Source of the DNA: Stenomitos frigidus_A
GTDB lineage: Bacteria > Cyanobacteriota > Cyanobacteriia > Leptolyngbyales > Leptolyngbyaceae
Reading direction: 5' to 3'
NCBI RefSeq assembly: GCF_963877135.1
Contig: NZ_CAWNSW010000125.1
Location: forward strand, 1 to 64,000
DNA: 64,000 nucleotides
Shown here piece by piece: positions 53,571 to 62,900 of this stretch. The notes under the pieces were generated by a model. It was not told the DNA's origin, made no database searches, and saw only the letters and a list, made by a program, of their open reading frames with translations. A program made the position numbers and the translations under genes. Every line of letters starts with the position of its first letter. Position 1 is the stretch's first letter.

Positions 53571-54302
53571 CTACTCATCTTGCGCGATGGTGTCAGGCGC
53601 TTCAAATTTGTAGCCAACACCTCGCACCGTATGGATCAGCGTTGGTTGACTGGTATCGGCTTCAATGTGGCTGCGAATCTGGCCAATGTGGACATCGACC
53701 ACACGGGGATCGCCAACAAACTCGTGTCCCCAAACCTCGCGAATGAGTTCAATCCGAGTCCATACGCGACCGGGATGGCTTGCTAGAAAATGTAGCAGGT
53801 TAAATTCTAAAGCTGTGAGCCGCACATTTTCGCCGTTGAGCTTCACTTCACGTCGGGGCGGGTCGATCGCCAGCGTCCCAAAGATCAGCGACTTTTCCTG
53901 AAGCGACGTGCGTTCCCGCATGCGTCGCAGTACCACTTCAACTCGCACTGCCAGTTCTTCCAAATCGAACGGCTTTGTCATGTAGTCATCTGCGCCCTCA
54001 GCCAGCACCTTAAGTTTGCTCGCCTGATCGGTAGAGCTCGTCAACATCAGGACACAAACATTGGTCGCAGCTTGCATATCACGACAGAGCTGATAGCCGT
54101 TACTATCTGGCAGGTTAATATCTAAAATCACCAGGTCTGGATCAAACTCCTTGAAGCTAGCGATCGCGCTCTTACCATCGCCGACAGACTTTACCTGATA
54201 GGTTTGTTTGCTGCTGAGAAACCGTTGAATTAAATTACGAATGGCAGCATCATCCTCGACCACCAAAATTTTTTTGGCATCCGTTACAGCCACGTTAGTC
54301 AT
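53571..54302 (-). CDS. OmpR-type response regulator (downstream paralogue)
   Basis: 243 residues from the ATG at 54302 (a GTG at 54308 adds two). The receiver has ILVVEDDAAIRNLIQRFL, the phospho-acceptor in LVILDINLPDSNGYQL, LMLTSSTDQ and MTKPFDLEEL. The winged-helix DNA-binding domain has LTALEFNLLHFLASHPGRVW and VVDVHIGQIRSHIEAD. It is very similar to the next gene upstream, an evident tandem duplication; the gap is 24 bases. No histidine kinase is adjacent. Confidence 0.92.
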   Translation of the reverse strand: MTNVAVTDAKKILVVEDDAAIRNLIQRFLSSKQTYQVKSVGDGKSAIASFKEFDPDLVILDINLPDSNGYQLCRDMQAATNVCVLMLTSSTDQASKLKVLAEGADDYMTKPFDLEELAVRVEVVLRRMRERTSLQEKSLIFGTLAIDPPRREVKLNGENVRLTALEFNLLHFLASHPGRVWTRIELIREVWGHEFVGDPRVVDVHIGQIRSHIEADTSQPTLIHTVRGVGYKFEAPDTIAQDE

Positions 54303-54326
54303 AGCCACATTACCTGAAACTCGTTA

Positions 54327-55049
54327 CTAGGCGCTGGCTTCTGGCTTTCCACTGCCAGGTGCCTCAAACTTATAACCGACACCCCGAACTGTCTGAATGA
54401 GAGCTGGTTGACTGGTATCAATCTCAATCTTTTTCCGAATCTGGCCGATGTGCACATCAACGACCCGCTGGTCGCCAACATACTCATAGTCCCAGACTTC
54501 TTGAATCAGCTCTGCTCGCCGCCACACGCGACCAGGATGACTTGCTAGAAAATGAAGCAAGTCAAACTCCAGCGCTGTCAACGGAATAATGTCATCGTTA
54601 AACTTCACCTCACGACGAACCGGGTCAATCATCAGCTGGTCGAACATGAGGCATTGCTGCTCAGCTGAGGTAACTGGGCGTTGGCGCTTCAAGATTGCCC
54701 CCACTCGTACACCCAGCTCTCCCAGGCTAAAGGGCTTGGTGATATAATCGTCAGCGCCCTGCGAGAAGCCTTTAATTTTATCGGCCTCATCCGTACGGCT
54801 GGTCAGCATGAGAATGAAGACGTTCGTTCGACTTTGCATCTCCTGGCAAAGGTTGTAGCCATTGGCATCGGGTAGATTCACGTCCAGAATGACTAAATCC
54901 GGATTGAATTGCTCAAACGTTGCCAAAGCACTCTTGCCATCTTCGGCTGACTCCATCTGATAGTTCTGCTTAGTTAAAAAGCGATGAATGAGATTCCGGA
55001 TTGCAGGATCGTCATCAACTACGAGAATCTTGGCTGGAGCTATAGCCAT
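54327..55049 (-). CDS. OmpR-type response regulator (upstream paralogue)
   Basis: 240 residues from the ATG at 55049; the open frame back to 55139 is not protein-like. The receiver has ILVVDDDPAIRNLIHRFL, LVILDVNLPDANGYNL (phospho-Asp), LMLTSRTDEADKI and ITKPFSLGEL. The OmpR winged helix has LTALEFDLLHFLASHPGRVW and QRVVDVHIGQIRKKIE. It looks like the more conserved member of the pair, and the first gene of a two-gene operon. Target genes unknown. Confidence 0.92.
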   Translation of the reverse strand: MAIAPAKILVVDDDPAIRNLIHRFLTKQNYQMESAEDGKSALATFEQFNPDLVILDVNLPDANGYNLCQEMQSRTNVFILMLTSRTDEADKIKGFSQGADDYITKPFSLGELGVRVGAILKRQRPVTSAEQQCLMFDQLMIDPVRREVKFNDDIIPLTALEFDLLHFLASHPGRVWRRAELIQEVWDYEYVGDQRVVDVHIGQIRKKIEIDTSQPALIQTVRGVGYKFEAPGSGKPEASA

Positions 55050-55493
55050 AACCTTGCGTTTGGAGGAGAAATGGGACTGGACGAGTAGAGTAACCGTGAA
55101 GCAGCACGAGAAAGATAGCGACACAACGCTAACAAGCAATTATGCTAAGTCAAGTGATGCATCCAACATTCTAGACAATTGTTGATGCAATGCTTGATCT
55201 TGATGATTAAGTATGCCCTGCGAGGTGCGTTCCGCAACAACGCGGCTTTGTTGTCTACCTAATTTGCTATTACAGAGCATACATCCTCTAATCAGTACTC
55301 TTATCAGCAATAGTATGGCTCAGCTTTCATGGGACTGTCTTGGACAATCGTTACGTTCGCTAAAGAACTGGGCAGTTTATGAAGCGATCACTAGCCAAGC
55401 TCGACATGAATAAGATTGTGCGATCGATGCTAAAAATGCTTGTGGACATGTATCAGACTACGTTAGCTTGGAATAGAGGTGGAGACGCAAACC
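55050..55493. other. Divergent promoter region
   Basis: 444 bases between the response-regulator pair and the CPP1-like gene. Short open frames are not credible. I see no clear operator. Confidence 0.5.
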
Positions 55494-56114
55494 ATGAGTA
55501 GCCAAAGTCCATACGAACAGCTTGGGGTAACAGAGGCTTCCAGCTTTGAGGAAATTCAAGATGCTCGTAATCAGTTGTTTGCGCAACATCAGGACGATCG
55601 CAAACAGCTAGAAAGCATTGAGGCCGCTTACGACGCCGTTTTAATGGATCGCTTGCGTCTACGGCAAGAAGGCAAAATCAAAGTGCCCGATCGCATTCGG
55701 TTTCCGGAAAAAGTGGTGCCGTTGCCATCCAGCCTCCCGCCCGCGCCCACTAAACAGGGCACGGCGTGGCTACAGCGCTTGATTGACACTCCCAGCCGTA
55801 CAGATATCCTGATGCCAGCTGGAGTGCTTACAGCGCTTGGTGCCCTCGTGGTGCTTGCGCCCGCCGCTAACGTGGTGCAAATGGCGTTGATTCTGGGGAT
55901 GGGTGCGAGCTTTTACTTCCTTTACCGGAAGGAACGCAAGCTCGGCAGAACAGTCCTACTGGGTCTCTTGGGGTTGGTCAGCGGCTTTTTAGTCGGTGGC
56001 TTGTTAGCTCAGTACTTACCCATTCAAATCACTAGCGTGATTCCAAATCCAAACGTCCTCGTTAGTGTGGTGACGTTCTTCATCCTCTGGTTGGTGAGCA
56101 GCTTTTTGCGCTAA
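55494..56114 (+). CDS. CPP1-like (chaperone-like protein of POR) membrane protein
   Basis: 206 residues from the ATG at 55494 (GTG at 55479 possible). Residues 4-55 form a degenerate J-like domain without HPD (SPYEQLGVTEASSFEEIQDA). Three to four membrane helices follow (ILMPAGVLTALGALVVLAP; FLVGGLLAQYLPIQI; VLVSVVTFFILWLVSSFL). The plant relative CPP1 stabilises protochlorophyllide oxidoreductase. A similar role in cyanobacterial chlorophyll synthesis is possible but not shown here. Its stop overlaps that of the convergent hpd gene by four bases. Confidence 0.88.
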   Translation: MSSQSPYEQLGVTEASSFEEIQDARNQLFAQHQDDRKQLESIEAAYDAVLMDRLRLRQEGKIKVPDRIRFPEKVVPLPSSLPPAPTKQGTAWLQRLIDTPSRTDILMPAGVLTALGALVVLAPAANVVQMALILGMGASFYFLYRKERKLGRTVLLGLLGLVSGFLVGGLLAQYLPIQITSVIPNPNVLVSVVTFFILWLVSSFLR

Positions 56115-57265
56115 AGATGGTTCTGTAAGCTGCCTCGTCTCATCTGCTCGCGTTCGATCGCTTCAAACAAGGCACGAAAATTGCCTTCACCAAACCCTTG
56201 AGCGGGTTCTGAGCGCTCGTCGTCATGGCTTGGCTGTCGTTGAATGAGCTCGAAGAAGAAAGTGGGCTGAGGAAAAATCGGTTGGGTAAAGGTTTGCAGC
56301 AAAACCGCTTGAGGCGTGTCCGGTTGCCAATCGGCTAAAATTTGCTGCTGCTCCAGTTGTTGGACAATATTGTCTGGTATGGCTAACCCAGAGCGCGCCC
56401 GTAACGCTGCATAGTAGGTTGCAGGGACATGGATGAGCGGCAAGTGACGCTGCCTTAGCTGTGCGATCGCCTGCACCAGATTGGTAGTTTTGAGTGCAAT
56501 ATGCTGGATACCCGGACCGTGATTGACATTCAAAAACTCTTGAATCTGCGAGTTTGGCGAAGCGGGTTCGTTAATCGGCAACTGTACCCCGCCGGGCGAA
56601 GGATGCCGCATCACGCGACTGCATAGGGCTGAATATGTCGTCTGAATGGCAAAGCCCTGCTGAGGCTGAAGCCCTAAGATTCTTTCATACCAGGCAACCG
56701 ATCGCTCCAAATCACCCGCTGCCACATTCAAGACAACGTGATCGATGGTTGTAAACAGATCAAGATGACTCGCCTCGCCCCGCCCAACAGGTCTGGTAGA
56801 ACCACCGCCAGAAACAGGTTGAGCGATCAACACGTCGTCCAACATGGCAGTGGACTGGGGTAGCAGGGAGGTAGCACCAGAGCGTTCCATAAGGGTATGC
56901 ACGAGATCACCCTCTGCGGCTAGCGTTGCCCACTTGAGGGTTCCGTGCACCTGCACTTCGGTTTGTAGGGGCCGCAGCAAGGTAGCTCCGTGCTGCACCG
57001 CATGGGCGATCGTTGCTTCAAGGTTCTCAACACAAAAGGCAACATCGGCAACACCAGGAGGGTGTCGCTGCAAAAAAGTAGCGATCGGGCTACTGTCTAC
57101 AAGCGCAGCACAAAGCACAAAGTAAATTGCACCCATGTTAACCACTTCAATGGCGCGATCGGCACTGACATCACTGCCTACGGAGCGAAACCCTAATTGC
57201 TGGATGAACCAGTCACGAGAGGCGATCGTGTCGTCAACATAGAAACAAACGTGGTCAACCTTCAT
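56111..57265 (-). CDS. hpd: 4-hydroxyphenylpyruvate dioxygenase
   Basis: It converts 4-hydroxyphenylpyruvate to homogentisate, which in cyanobacteria feeds tocopherol synthesis. 384 residues in two vicinal-oxygen-chelate halves. The Fe(II) ligands are in the second half: His 176 (TTIDHVVLN), His 255 (GIQHIALKT) and Glu 339 (TFFFELIQR). QGFGEGNFRALFEAIEREQ is the characteristic C-terminal helix that closes the active site. A spacer at residues about 135-165 (Gly/Ser-rich) is longer than I would expect. It is monocistronic. Confidence 0.95.
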   Translation of the reverse strand: MKVDHVCFYVDDTIASRDWFIQQLGFRSVGSDVSADRAIEVVNMGAIYFVLCAALVDSSPIATFLQRHPPGVADVAFCVENLEATIAHAVQHGATLLRPLQTEVQVHGTLKWATLAAEGDLVHTLMERSGATSLLPQSTAMLDDVLIAQPVSGGGSTRPVGRGEASHLDLFTTIDHVVLNVAAGDLERSVAWYERILGLQPQQGFAIQTTYSALCSRVMRHPSPGGVQLPINEPASPNSQIQEFLNVNHGPGIQHIALKTTNLVQAIAQLRQRHLPLIHVPATYYAALRARSGLAIPDNIVQQLEQQQILADWQPDTPQAVLLQTFTQPIFPQPTFFFELIQRQPSHDDERSEPAQGFGEGNFRALFEAIEREQMRRGSLQNHL

Positions 57266-57570
57266 AAAACTTGAACTTAAGCAAATAACACGTCCGGTGT
57301 CAATTTTCTCTGGTTATCCGCGCGTTCAAGTCTTTCTTTAGTATGGAAAGTATGGAAGTTGGGGGCAGGCAGCCACAGAGTTTAAAGTTAATGGCTAATC
57401 AACAACCTTCTTATTCCATTCGCTTTACATTTCTTCACCAACATCTCTATCATACTGGCCATGACAGACTTTACAGCAACCCTTTGATAGCTGCGGGTTT
57501 ACGCATCGCCACCAGCCTGCTTTACTAACATCAGAGCCAACATGAGTTTTAAGGACTGTAAGGAAGATCA
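57266..57570. other. Intergenic region
   Basis: 305 bases between divergent hpd and rodZ-like genes. A 61-codon frame (57343-57528) is not protein-like. TAAGGA at 57557-57562 may serve as ribosome site for the rodZ-like gene. Confidence 0.5.
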
Positions 57571-58491
57571 ATGAAGGAGCTCGATGCCACTCAGGTGGAG
57601 CAACTCAAAACGATTGGGGCTTATCTCGGTCGAGAGCGTCAGGAACGAGGCGTTTCTTTGGACACAATCGCTGTCAAGACTTACATTCCGCTGCGTCTTC
57701 TGCAAGCGCTAGAAGAAGGGCAAGTTGAGCGGCTACCAGAACCCGTCTTTGTGCAAGGCTTCATTCGCCGCTTTGCAGACGCGATCGGGCTGGATGGGAT
57801 GACGCTGTCAAAAACCTTTGCGCCACAAGAGTCGTTTATGGTTGAGCGCCAAGCAAAGGGCCTAGACCATTCCCATCCGGTAGCACAGCCGAGTGTAGAG
57901 CAGCCAAGCCAAACTGAGATGGCACCTGTAGAGCCCATTGACTTACCGCCTCAGTTTATTCAGCACGATCGCCCCCCTCGTGCTGAGCGATCGTTTCTGC
58001 CGTGGATTTTGCTAGGCACTGCCGCTGCACTTATAGTCGGCGTTGGGTTAGCCAGTTTGCTGAATCGCCCCAAACCAGCGATCGAAGCACAACCATCTGA
58101 AACGACAGCCAGTCCAGTGGCCCCACCACCAGGAGTCTCAACAGCCCCCAACGCGCCCTCTCCGCAAGCGTCAAGCAACCCCTCGCCGATCGCTTCCACT
58201 GAGGCCCCAGCAGCGGCGAACTCACCCATTCAGGTAGCAGTTAACCTGACAGATGAATCCTGGTTTCAGGTGATTACAGATGGCAAGACTGCGTTTGAAG
58301 GCATCTTGAAAAAAGGCGAACAGAAAACGTGGACGGCTCAGAAAAAACTGGTGCTGCAAGCAGGTAATGCTGGCGCAGTGTCGGTTTCTTACAACCAGGG
58401 CGAATCAAAGCGTCTGGGTGACCCTGGTGAGGTGAAGGATGTCACGTTTCCTCCTCCCAGTGACAAACCAAAACCAGCTTCAGCGAACTGA
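57571..58491 (+). CDS. RodZ-like helix-turn-helix membrane protein
   Basis: 306 residues. Residues 12-85 are a RodZ-type helix-turn-helix (LGRERQERGVSLDTIAVKT; LPEPVFVQGFIRRFADAIGL). Residues 142-164 are the single membrane helix. An Ala/Pro/Ser-rich periplasmic linker (170-215) leads to a DUF4115 beta domain (VAVNLTDESWFQVITDGKT onward). In rods RodZ links MreB to the cell-wall machinery; a cell-shape role is likely by family. It is a single gene. Confidence 0.88.
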   Translation: MKELDATQVEQLKTIGAYLGRERQERGVSLDTIAVKTYIPLRLLQALEEGQVERLPEPVFVQGFIRRFADAIGLDGMTLSKTFAPQESFMVERQAKGLDHSHPVAQPSVEQPSQTEMAPVEPIDLPPQFIQHDRPPRAERSFLPWILLGTAAALIVGVGLASLLNRPKPAIEAQPSETTASPVAPPPGVSTAPNAPSPQASSNPSPIASTEAPAAANSPIQVAVNLTDESWFQVITDGKTAFEGILKKGEQKTWTAQKKLVLQAGNAGAVSVSYNQGESKRLGDPGEVKDVTFPPPSDKPKPASAN

Positions 58492-58550
58492 TGTAGCAAG
58501 GCACGATCGCCTAGCAAAAAGCTATCAGTCGTCAGCCAGCCATCTTACCC

Positions 58551-58587
58551 TGATAGCTGATAGCTGATAGCTGATAGCTGATAGCTA
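58551..58587. repeat. TGATAGC tandem repeat
   Basis: Five perfect TGATAGC heptamers in a row, between the convergent rodZ-like and HU genes. Confidence 0.95.
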
Positions 58588-58609
58588 ATTTTTCGACAAC
58601 GCCTAAGTT

Positions 58610-58891
58610 CTATGCCTTTTCAAGCACCTTCTCTTTAAAGACCTTGCCAGCACTGAAGGCAGGTACTCTGGTTGCTGGAATTTGGATGGGCTTGCCCGTG
58701 GAGGGATTACGTCCTTCTCGCGCTTGACGATCGCGCGCTTCAAAGGTACCAAACCCAACCAGGGTAACTTTGTCGCCAGCCGCTACGGTTTCGAGAATGA
58801 CCTCTAGCGTCGCGGTTAAGAGGGCATCGGCATCTTTTTTGGTTACGTTTGCATTTTCCGCGATTTTGTCGATCAATTCACCTTTATTCAT
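58610..58891 (-). CDS. hup: HU-family DNA-binding protein
   Basis: A 93-residue nucleoid protein that bends and compacts DNA. MNKGELIDKIAENANVTKKD forms the dimer helices. VTLVGFGTFEARDRQAREGR and the arm tip NPSTGKPIQIPAT, with the intercalating Pro, are intact. A typical monocistronic HU gene. Confidence 0.97.
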   Translation of the reverse strand: MNKGELIDKIAENANVTKKDADALLTATLEVILETVAAGDKVTLVGFGTFEARDRQAREGRNPSTGKPIQIPATRVPAFSAGKVFKEKVLEKA

Positions 58892-59010
58892 GTCCTAAAA
58901 TCCCTCACAATGTTTGCTGTGATTATACTTGAGGGTTTTGAAAGTGCAAGAGTTTAATTACTCAGGCAGCGATAGTCGGGCAGTGATGGCTGGAGGAAAA
59001 GGGCTGAGAT

Positions 59011-59050
59011 GGGTGTGGGGTGTGGGGTGTGGGGTGTGGGGAGTAGGGAG
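59011..59050. repeat. GGGGTGT tandem repeat
   Basis: Five GGGTGTG-type heptamers, then GGGAGTAGGGAG, ending 9 bases before the ATG of the broken AAA-like gene. Confidence 0.9.
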
Positions 59051-59058
59051 TGAACATT

Positions 59059-59490
59059 ATGGCTGAACAGTGGTACGCTGGCGTTGCCCGCATTCTGGTG
59101 AGCGGCTTTAACCTGACCGACACGATCGCCCTCCGTGTCTGGTGGCGCGATCGCGATGAACTCTCGTGCAGCGCCTGAGCGAGTTGATCGAAGCACTGTT
59201 GCGGCTGGTGGATGCCAAGCTGGTGATTTTTCTAGACGAAATCGACACGGTGCTGTATCTGAGTTTCTCGGTGGACGACTTTTTTGCATTCATTCGAGGC
59301 TGCTACAACGATCGCGCCGATAACCCCACCTACAACCGCCTGACCTTTGCCCTGCTGGGCGTTGCTACCCCCTCCGATTTGATCCGCGACAAGCGCCGCA
59401 CGCCGTTTAATGTGGGACGAGCGATCGCCCAGACCGCAAACTTGAGCCATCCCTGGGGAATCTGCTCGCTCTGGCTGACACGCTTTTGAC
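59059..59490 (+). pseudogene. Broken AAA-like ATPase domain gene
   Basis: Two frames together give one family. The ATG at 59059 begins MAEQWYAGVARILVSGFNL and stops at 59176. From 59166, one frame over, the protein continues as LVDAKLVIFLDEIDTVLYL (Walker B DEID), FFAFIRGCYNDRADNP, LTFALLGVATPSDLI and RRTPFNVGRAIAQ before stopping at 59487. This is the middle of the AAA-like (AAA_35 type) domain that in cyanobacteria precedes WD40 or TPR repeats. The upstream P-loop part, the frame and the C-terminus are missing. It is a decayed copy. Confidence 0.82.
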
Positions 59491-59983
59491 TAGACCTGAA
59501 GCTATTAACATAGGACAAAGACCGTGTGCAGCGACATTAAGCAACCTTCATCCGACTCATGCACCAAGAATCTCAATTTCTATCACTGGTGCAGAGGTTT
59601 TTGAGAGTCTGAAGCGCGATTCTATAGCTGTCGCCAGATAGTTTAGGACATGGGATCAAAGGGGGTGTGGGGGCGTTGCCCCCAGCCAGGGGTTCCACCC
59701 CTACACCCCGTCCTAACCAACATGGCTATGGCTATACCAACAAATAAGCGTGCCTGGTCCTCCTTTTCAAAACGGTCATGGCTCCAGCGCAAGCGACGGC
59801 TTTTGTTAGTCGTAAGTGTTTGAATAGCAGTCAAAGGCAAGAAACGACTCGCTATGAAAGCGGTTTGTCAGCCTCAAGGGGTTTGTTGCCATAAATTTTT
59901 AATAGTTTAATTAAGGCATACTCCTCGTGTAATCCCTCTAAAGTAGAGTGATTAGCTGCGAAAAACTGCGGTAACAAGCTTTA
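59491..59983. other. Intergenic region with relic sequence and hairpin repeat
   Basis: It follows the broken AAA-like gene. The frame through 59450-59642 (containing GNLLALADTLLTRPEA) looks faintly protein-like and may be another decayed fragment. The GGGGGCGTTGCCCCC repeat (59651-59716) and AT-rich sequence follow. Confidence 0.5.
59651..59716. repeat. Dispersed hairpin repeat, copy 2
   Basis: TGGGATCAAAGG lead-in, inverted repeat GGGGGCGTTGCCCCC (59669-59683), then a second hairpin AGGGGTTCCACCCCT. The first half matches 28684-28723. Confidence 0.82.
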
Positions 59984-62900
59984 ATGACCTCTGACCCATC
60001 CTCTGCGCAAGCTCGCTCTGAAACAACGTTGGATGTACTCGACTCCATGCCGTCAAACCGGGTTGAAGCCCCTTTTCCGATCGTGGGTGTAGCCGCCTCT
60101 GCGGGAGGGTTAGAAGCCTTTACACAATTACTGAGCCATCTGCCCCTGGATACGGGCATGGCGTTTGTGCTGATTCAGCATTTAGCGCCGGACCACGAAA
60201 GTATGCTGACCGAGATTCTGAGTCGAACGACCCAAATACCGGTGCGCGAGGTGCAAAACGGCATAACGGTCGAGCCAAACCAGGTGTATGTGATTCCGCC
60301 CAATACCAAGATGATTTTGTCTGGGGGCATGCTGCAATTGTCGCCCCGCGAGAAAGTGTTGGGCAAATATATGCCGGGTGATGCCTTTTTTACCTCCCTC
60401 GCCGCCGATCGCGGGCACAAAGCGATCGCGGTGGTGTTATCGGGAGGCGATGGCGATGGCTCACTAGGGCTGACTGCCATCAAGGCAGCGGGCGGTGTCA
60501 CCTTTGCTCAGTGTGAAGAGACAGCACAATTCGACAGTATGCCTAACACTGCCGTAGCGACGGGGAAGGTCGATTTTGTGCTGCCGCCCGCCAAAATTGC
60601 TGAGGCACTGGCAGACCTGAGCCGCAGCCCCATGCTGGTTTGCCCGGTGCCGCTGATCGATACGGAGGCCGCACCCCAAGCGGGCAATGCTCTGACGAAC
60701 ATTTTTGCACTGCTGCGATCGAACATGGGCGTTGACTTTAGCCGCTACAAGATCAATACGATCGAGCGGCGGATGCAGCGACGCATGCTGCTTTACAAGC
60801 TGGAAAAATTGGACGACTATGCGACCTACTTGCAGGAACATCCGGTGGAAGTCAAGGCGTTGTATGAAGAAATTCTGATCCACGTCACCAGCTTTTTCCG
60901 CGATCCCGAAGCGTTTGACCTGTTGAAAACACGAGTCTTCCCAACGATCGTGGAACATAAGTCGGCAGAGGCTCCCATTCGCATCTGGGTGGCGGGTTGC
61001 TCGACGGGCGAGGAGGTTTACTCGATCGCCATCTGCCTGCTGGAGTTTTTGGCAGAGCAAGCGACCGCACTGCCGCTCCAGATTTTTGCGACCGATATCA
61101 GCGAACAGGCGATCAACAAAGCCAGAGCGGGTTTTTATCAAGAAAATCAAATGGTGGAGGTGTCGGCAGAGCGCCGCCGCCGTTTCTTTTATGCCCTGGA
61201 GGGCGGTGGCTACCAAATCAGTAAGGCGGTGCGCGAACTCTGTGTGTTTGCCCGTCAAAACCTGGGCAGCGATCCGCCGTTTTCTAATCTCGACTTGATT
61301 AGCTGCCGCAATGTGATGATTTATTTGGGCGACACGCTGCAAAAGCGCATCATACCCATCTTTCATTACAGCCTCAACCCCACTGGCTTTTTGCTGCTCG
61401 GCACGTCCGAAGGCACGGGACAAGCGTCAGACCTGTTTACACTCATCGAGAAAAAGTACAGAATTTATACCAAAAACCCCACTACAACGCGTTCCACCTT
61501 TTCGTTTGCCCCTAGCAGCTACCCAATCGCTAAGGTGAGCGAACTGCCGCTGCCGAACCCCTCAGAAGGGTTTGACCTCCAGAAAAAGGTTGATCAACTG
61601 ATTGCCAACCACTACGCGCCCGTCGGGGTGGTCATTGACGACCAGATGCAAGTGCTGCAACTGCGGGGAGACATCGATCGCTACCTGAAGCTGGTGTCTG
61701 GGGTCGCTAACCTCAATCTCTTCAACCTGGTGCGGGATGGCTTACTGGTCGAGTTACGGGCTGCCGTTTATCAGGCGCAGCGGCAAGGCGTTCCCTGCCG
61801 CAAAGACGGACTGCGTTTGGAAGAAGGCGATCAAGCGCGCCTTGTTAATCTTCAGGTGATCCCGTTTAAGGGACCGACGGCTGAGGGATACCGCTTTTTA
61901 GTCATGTTTGAAGACGCGCCACTCGTGAGTAGCCTTGATTCCATTGATCCAGCCCGCCCCCAGGTTGATTTAGAGCAAGAGATCGCCCGACTGCGGCAGG
62001 AGCTTGCCGCTGCGATGCAGGAACGAACGGCAACGCAGGAGTATTTGCAGGCGGTTATTCAAAAGCAGGAAGACAGCAATCAAGACCTCAAAGTTGCCAA
62101 TGAAGAAATTTTGTCGAGCAATGAGGAACTGCAAAGCACGAATGAGGAGCTAGAAACTGCTAAGGAAGAGATTCAGGCAACCAACGAAGAACTAAGCACC
62201 ACGAACGAAGAACTCCGCAGCCGCAATGCCGAGTTGCACCAGGTCAACAACGATCTGACCAATCTGCTTGCCAGCATCAACATCCCGATTCTGATGTTGA
62301 CTAACGACCTCCGCATTCGCCGTTTCACGCCGATGGCACAGCGGTTATTCAGCTTCATTCCCACCGATACTGGGCGACCGTTGAGCGATATCAGCACCGA
62401 TCTCAATCTGCCAAATTTGGAGGTGCTGCTGTTGGAGGTGCTGGAAACCCTCAGCGTGAAGGAATTAGAGGTGCAAACTCAGGACGGACATTGGTACATG
62501 CTCCGCATTCGCCCCTATCGCACGACCGAAAACCAGATTGATGGTGTGGTGCTGGTGCTGCTCGATATTGATGCCCTGAAGCGCAGTGCTGCCACAATCG
62601 AAGCGGCTCGCAACTATGCGGAAGCGATCGTCGAAACGGTGCAAGTGCCGCTCGTGGTGCTGGAGTCTGATCTGCGGGTGAACAAAGCCAATCGCGCGTT
62701 CTACGAAACCTTTCAGGTGGCACCGCCTGAAACCACGCAAGCCATCCTGTTTGATTTGGGCAATGGGCAGTGGAACATTCCCGGACTGCGATCGCGGCTG
62801 GAGGATGTGTTTAGCCATGATGCGGTGCTGCAAAACTTTGAGGTCGAGCATCGGTTTGAGCAGATTGGGCAGAAAACCATGCTGCTGAATGCGTTGAAGC

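Noticed and set aside
59722..59823. 33-codon basic open frame (SWLQRKRRLLLVVSV end)
   Set aside because: Too short, no ribosome site, lies next to a dispersed hairpin repeat; could be a gene remnant but cannot be supported.
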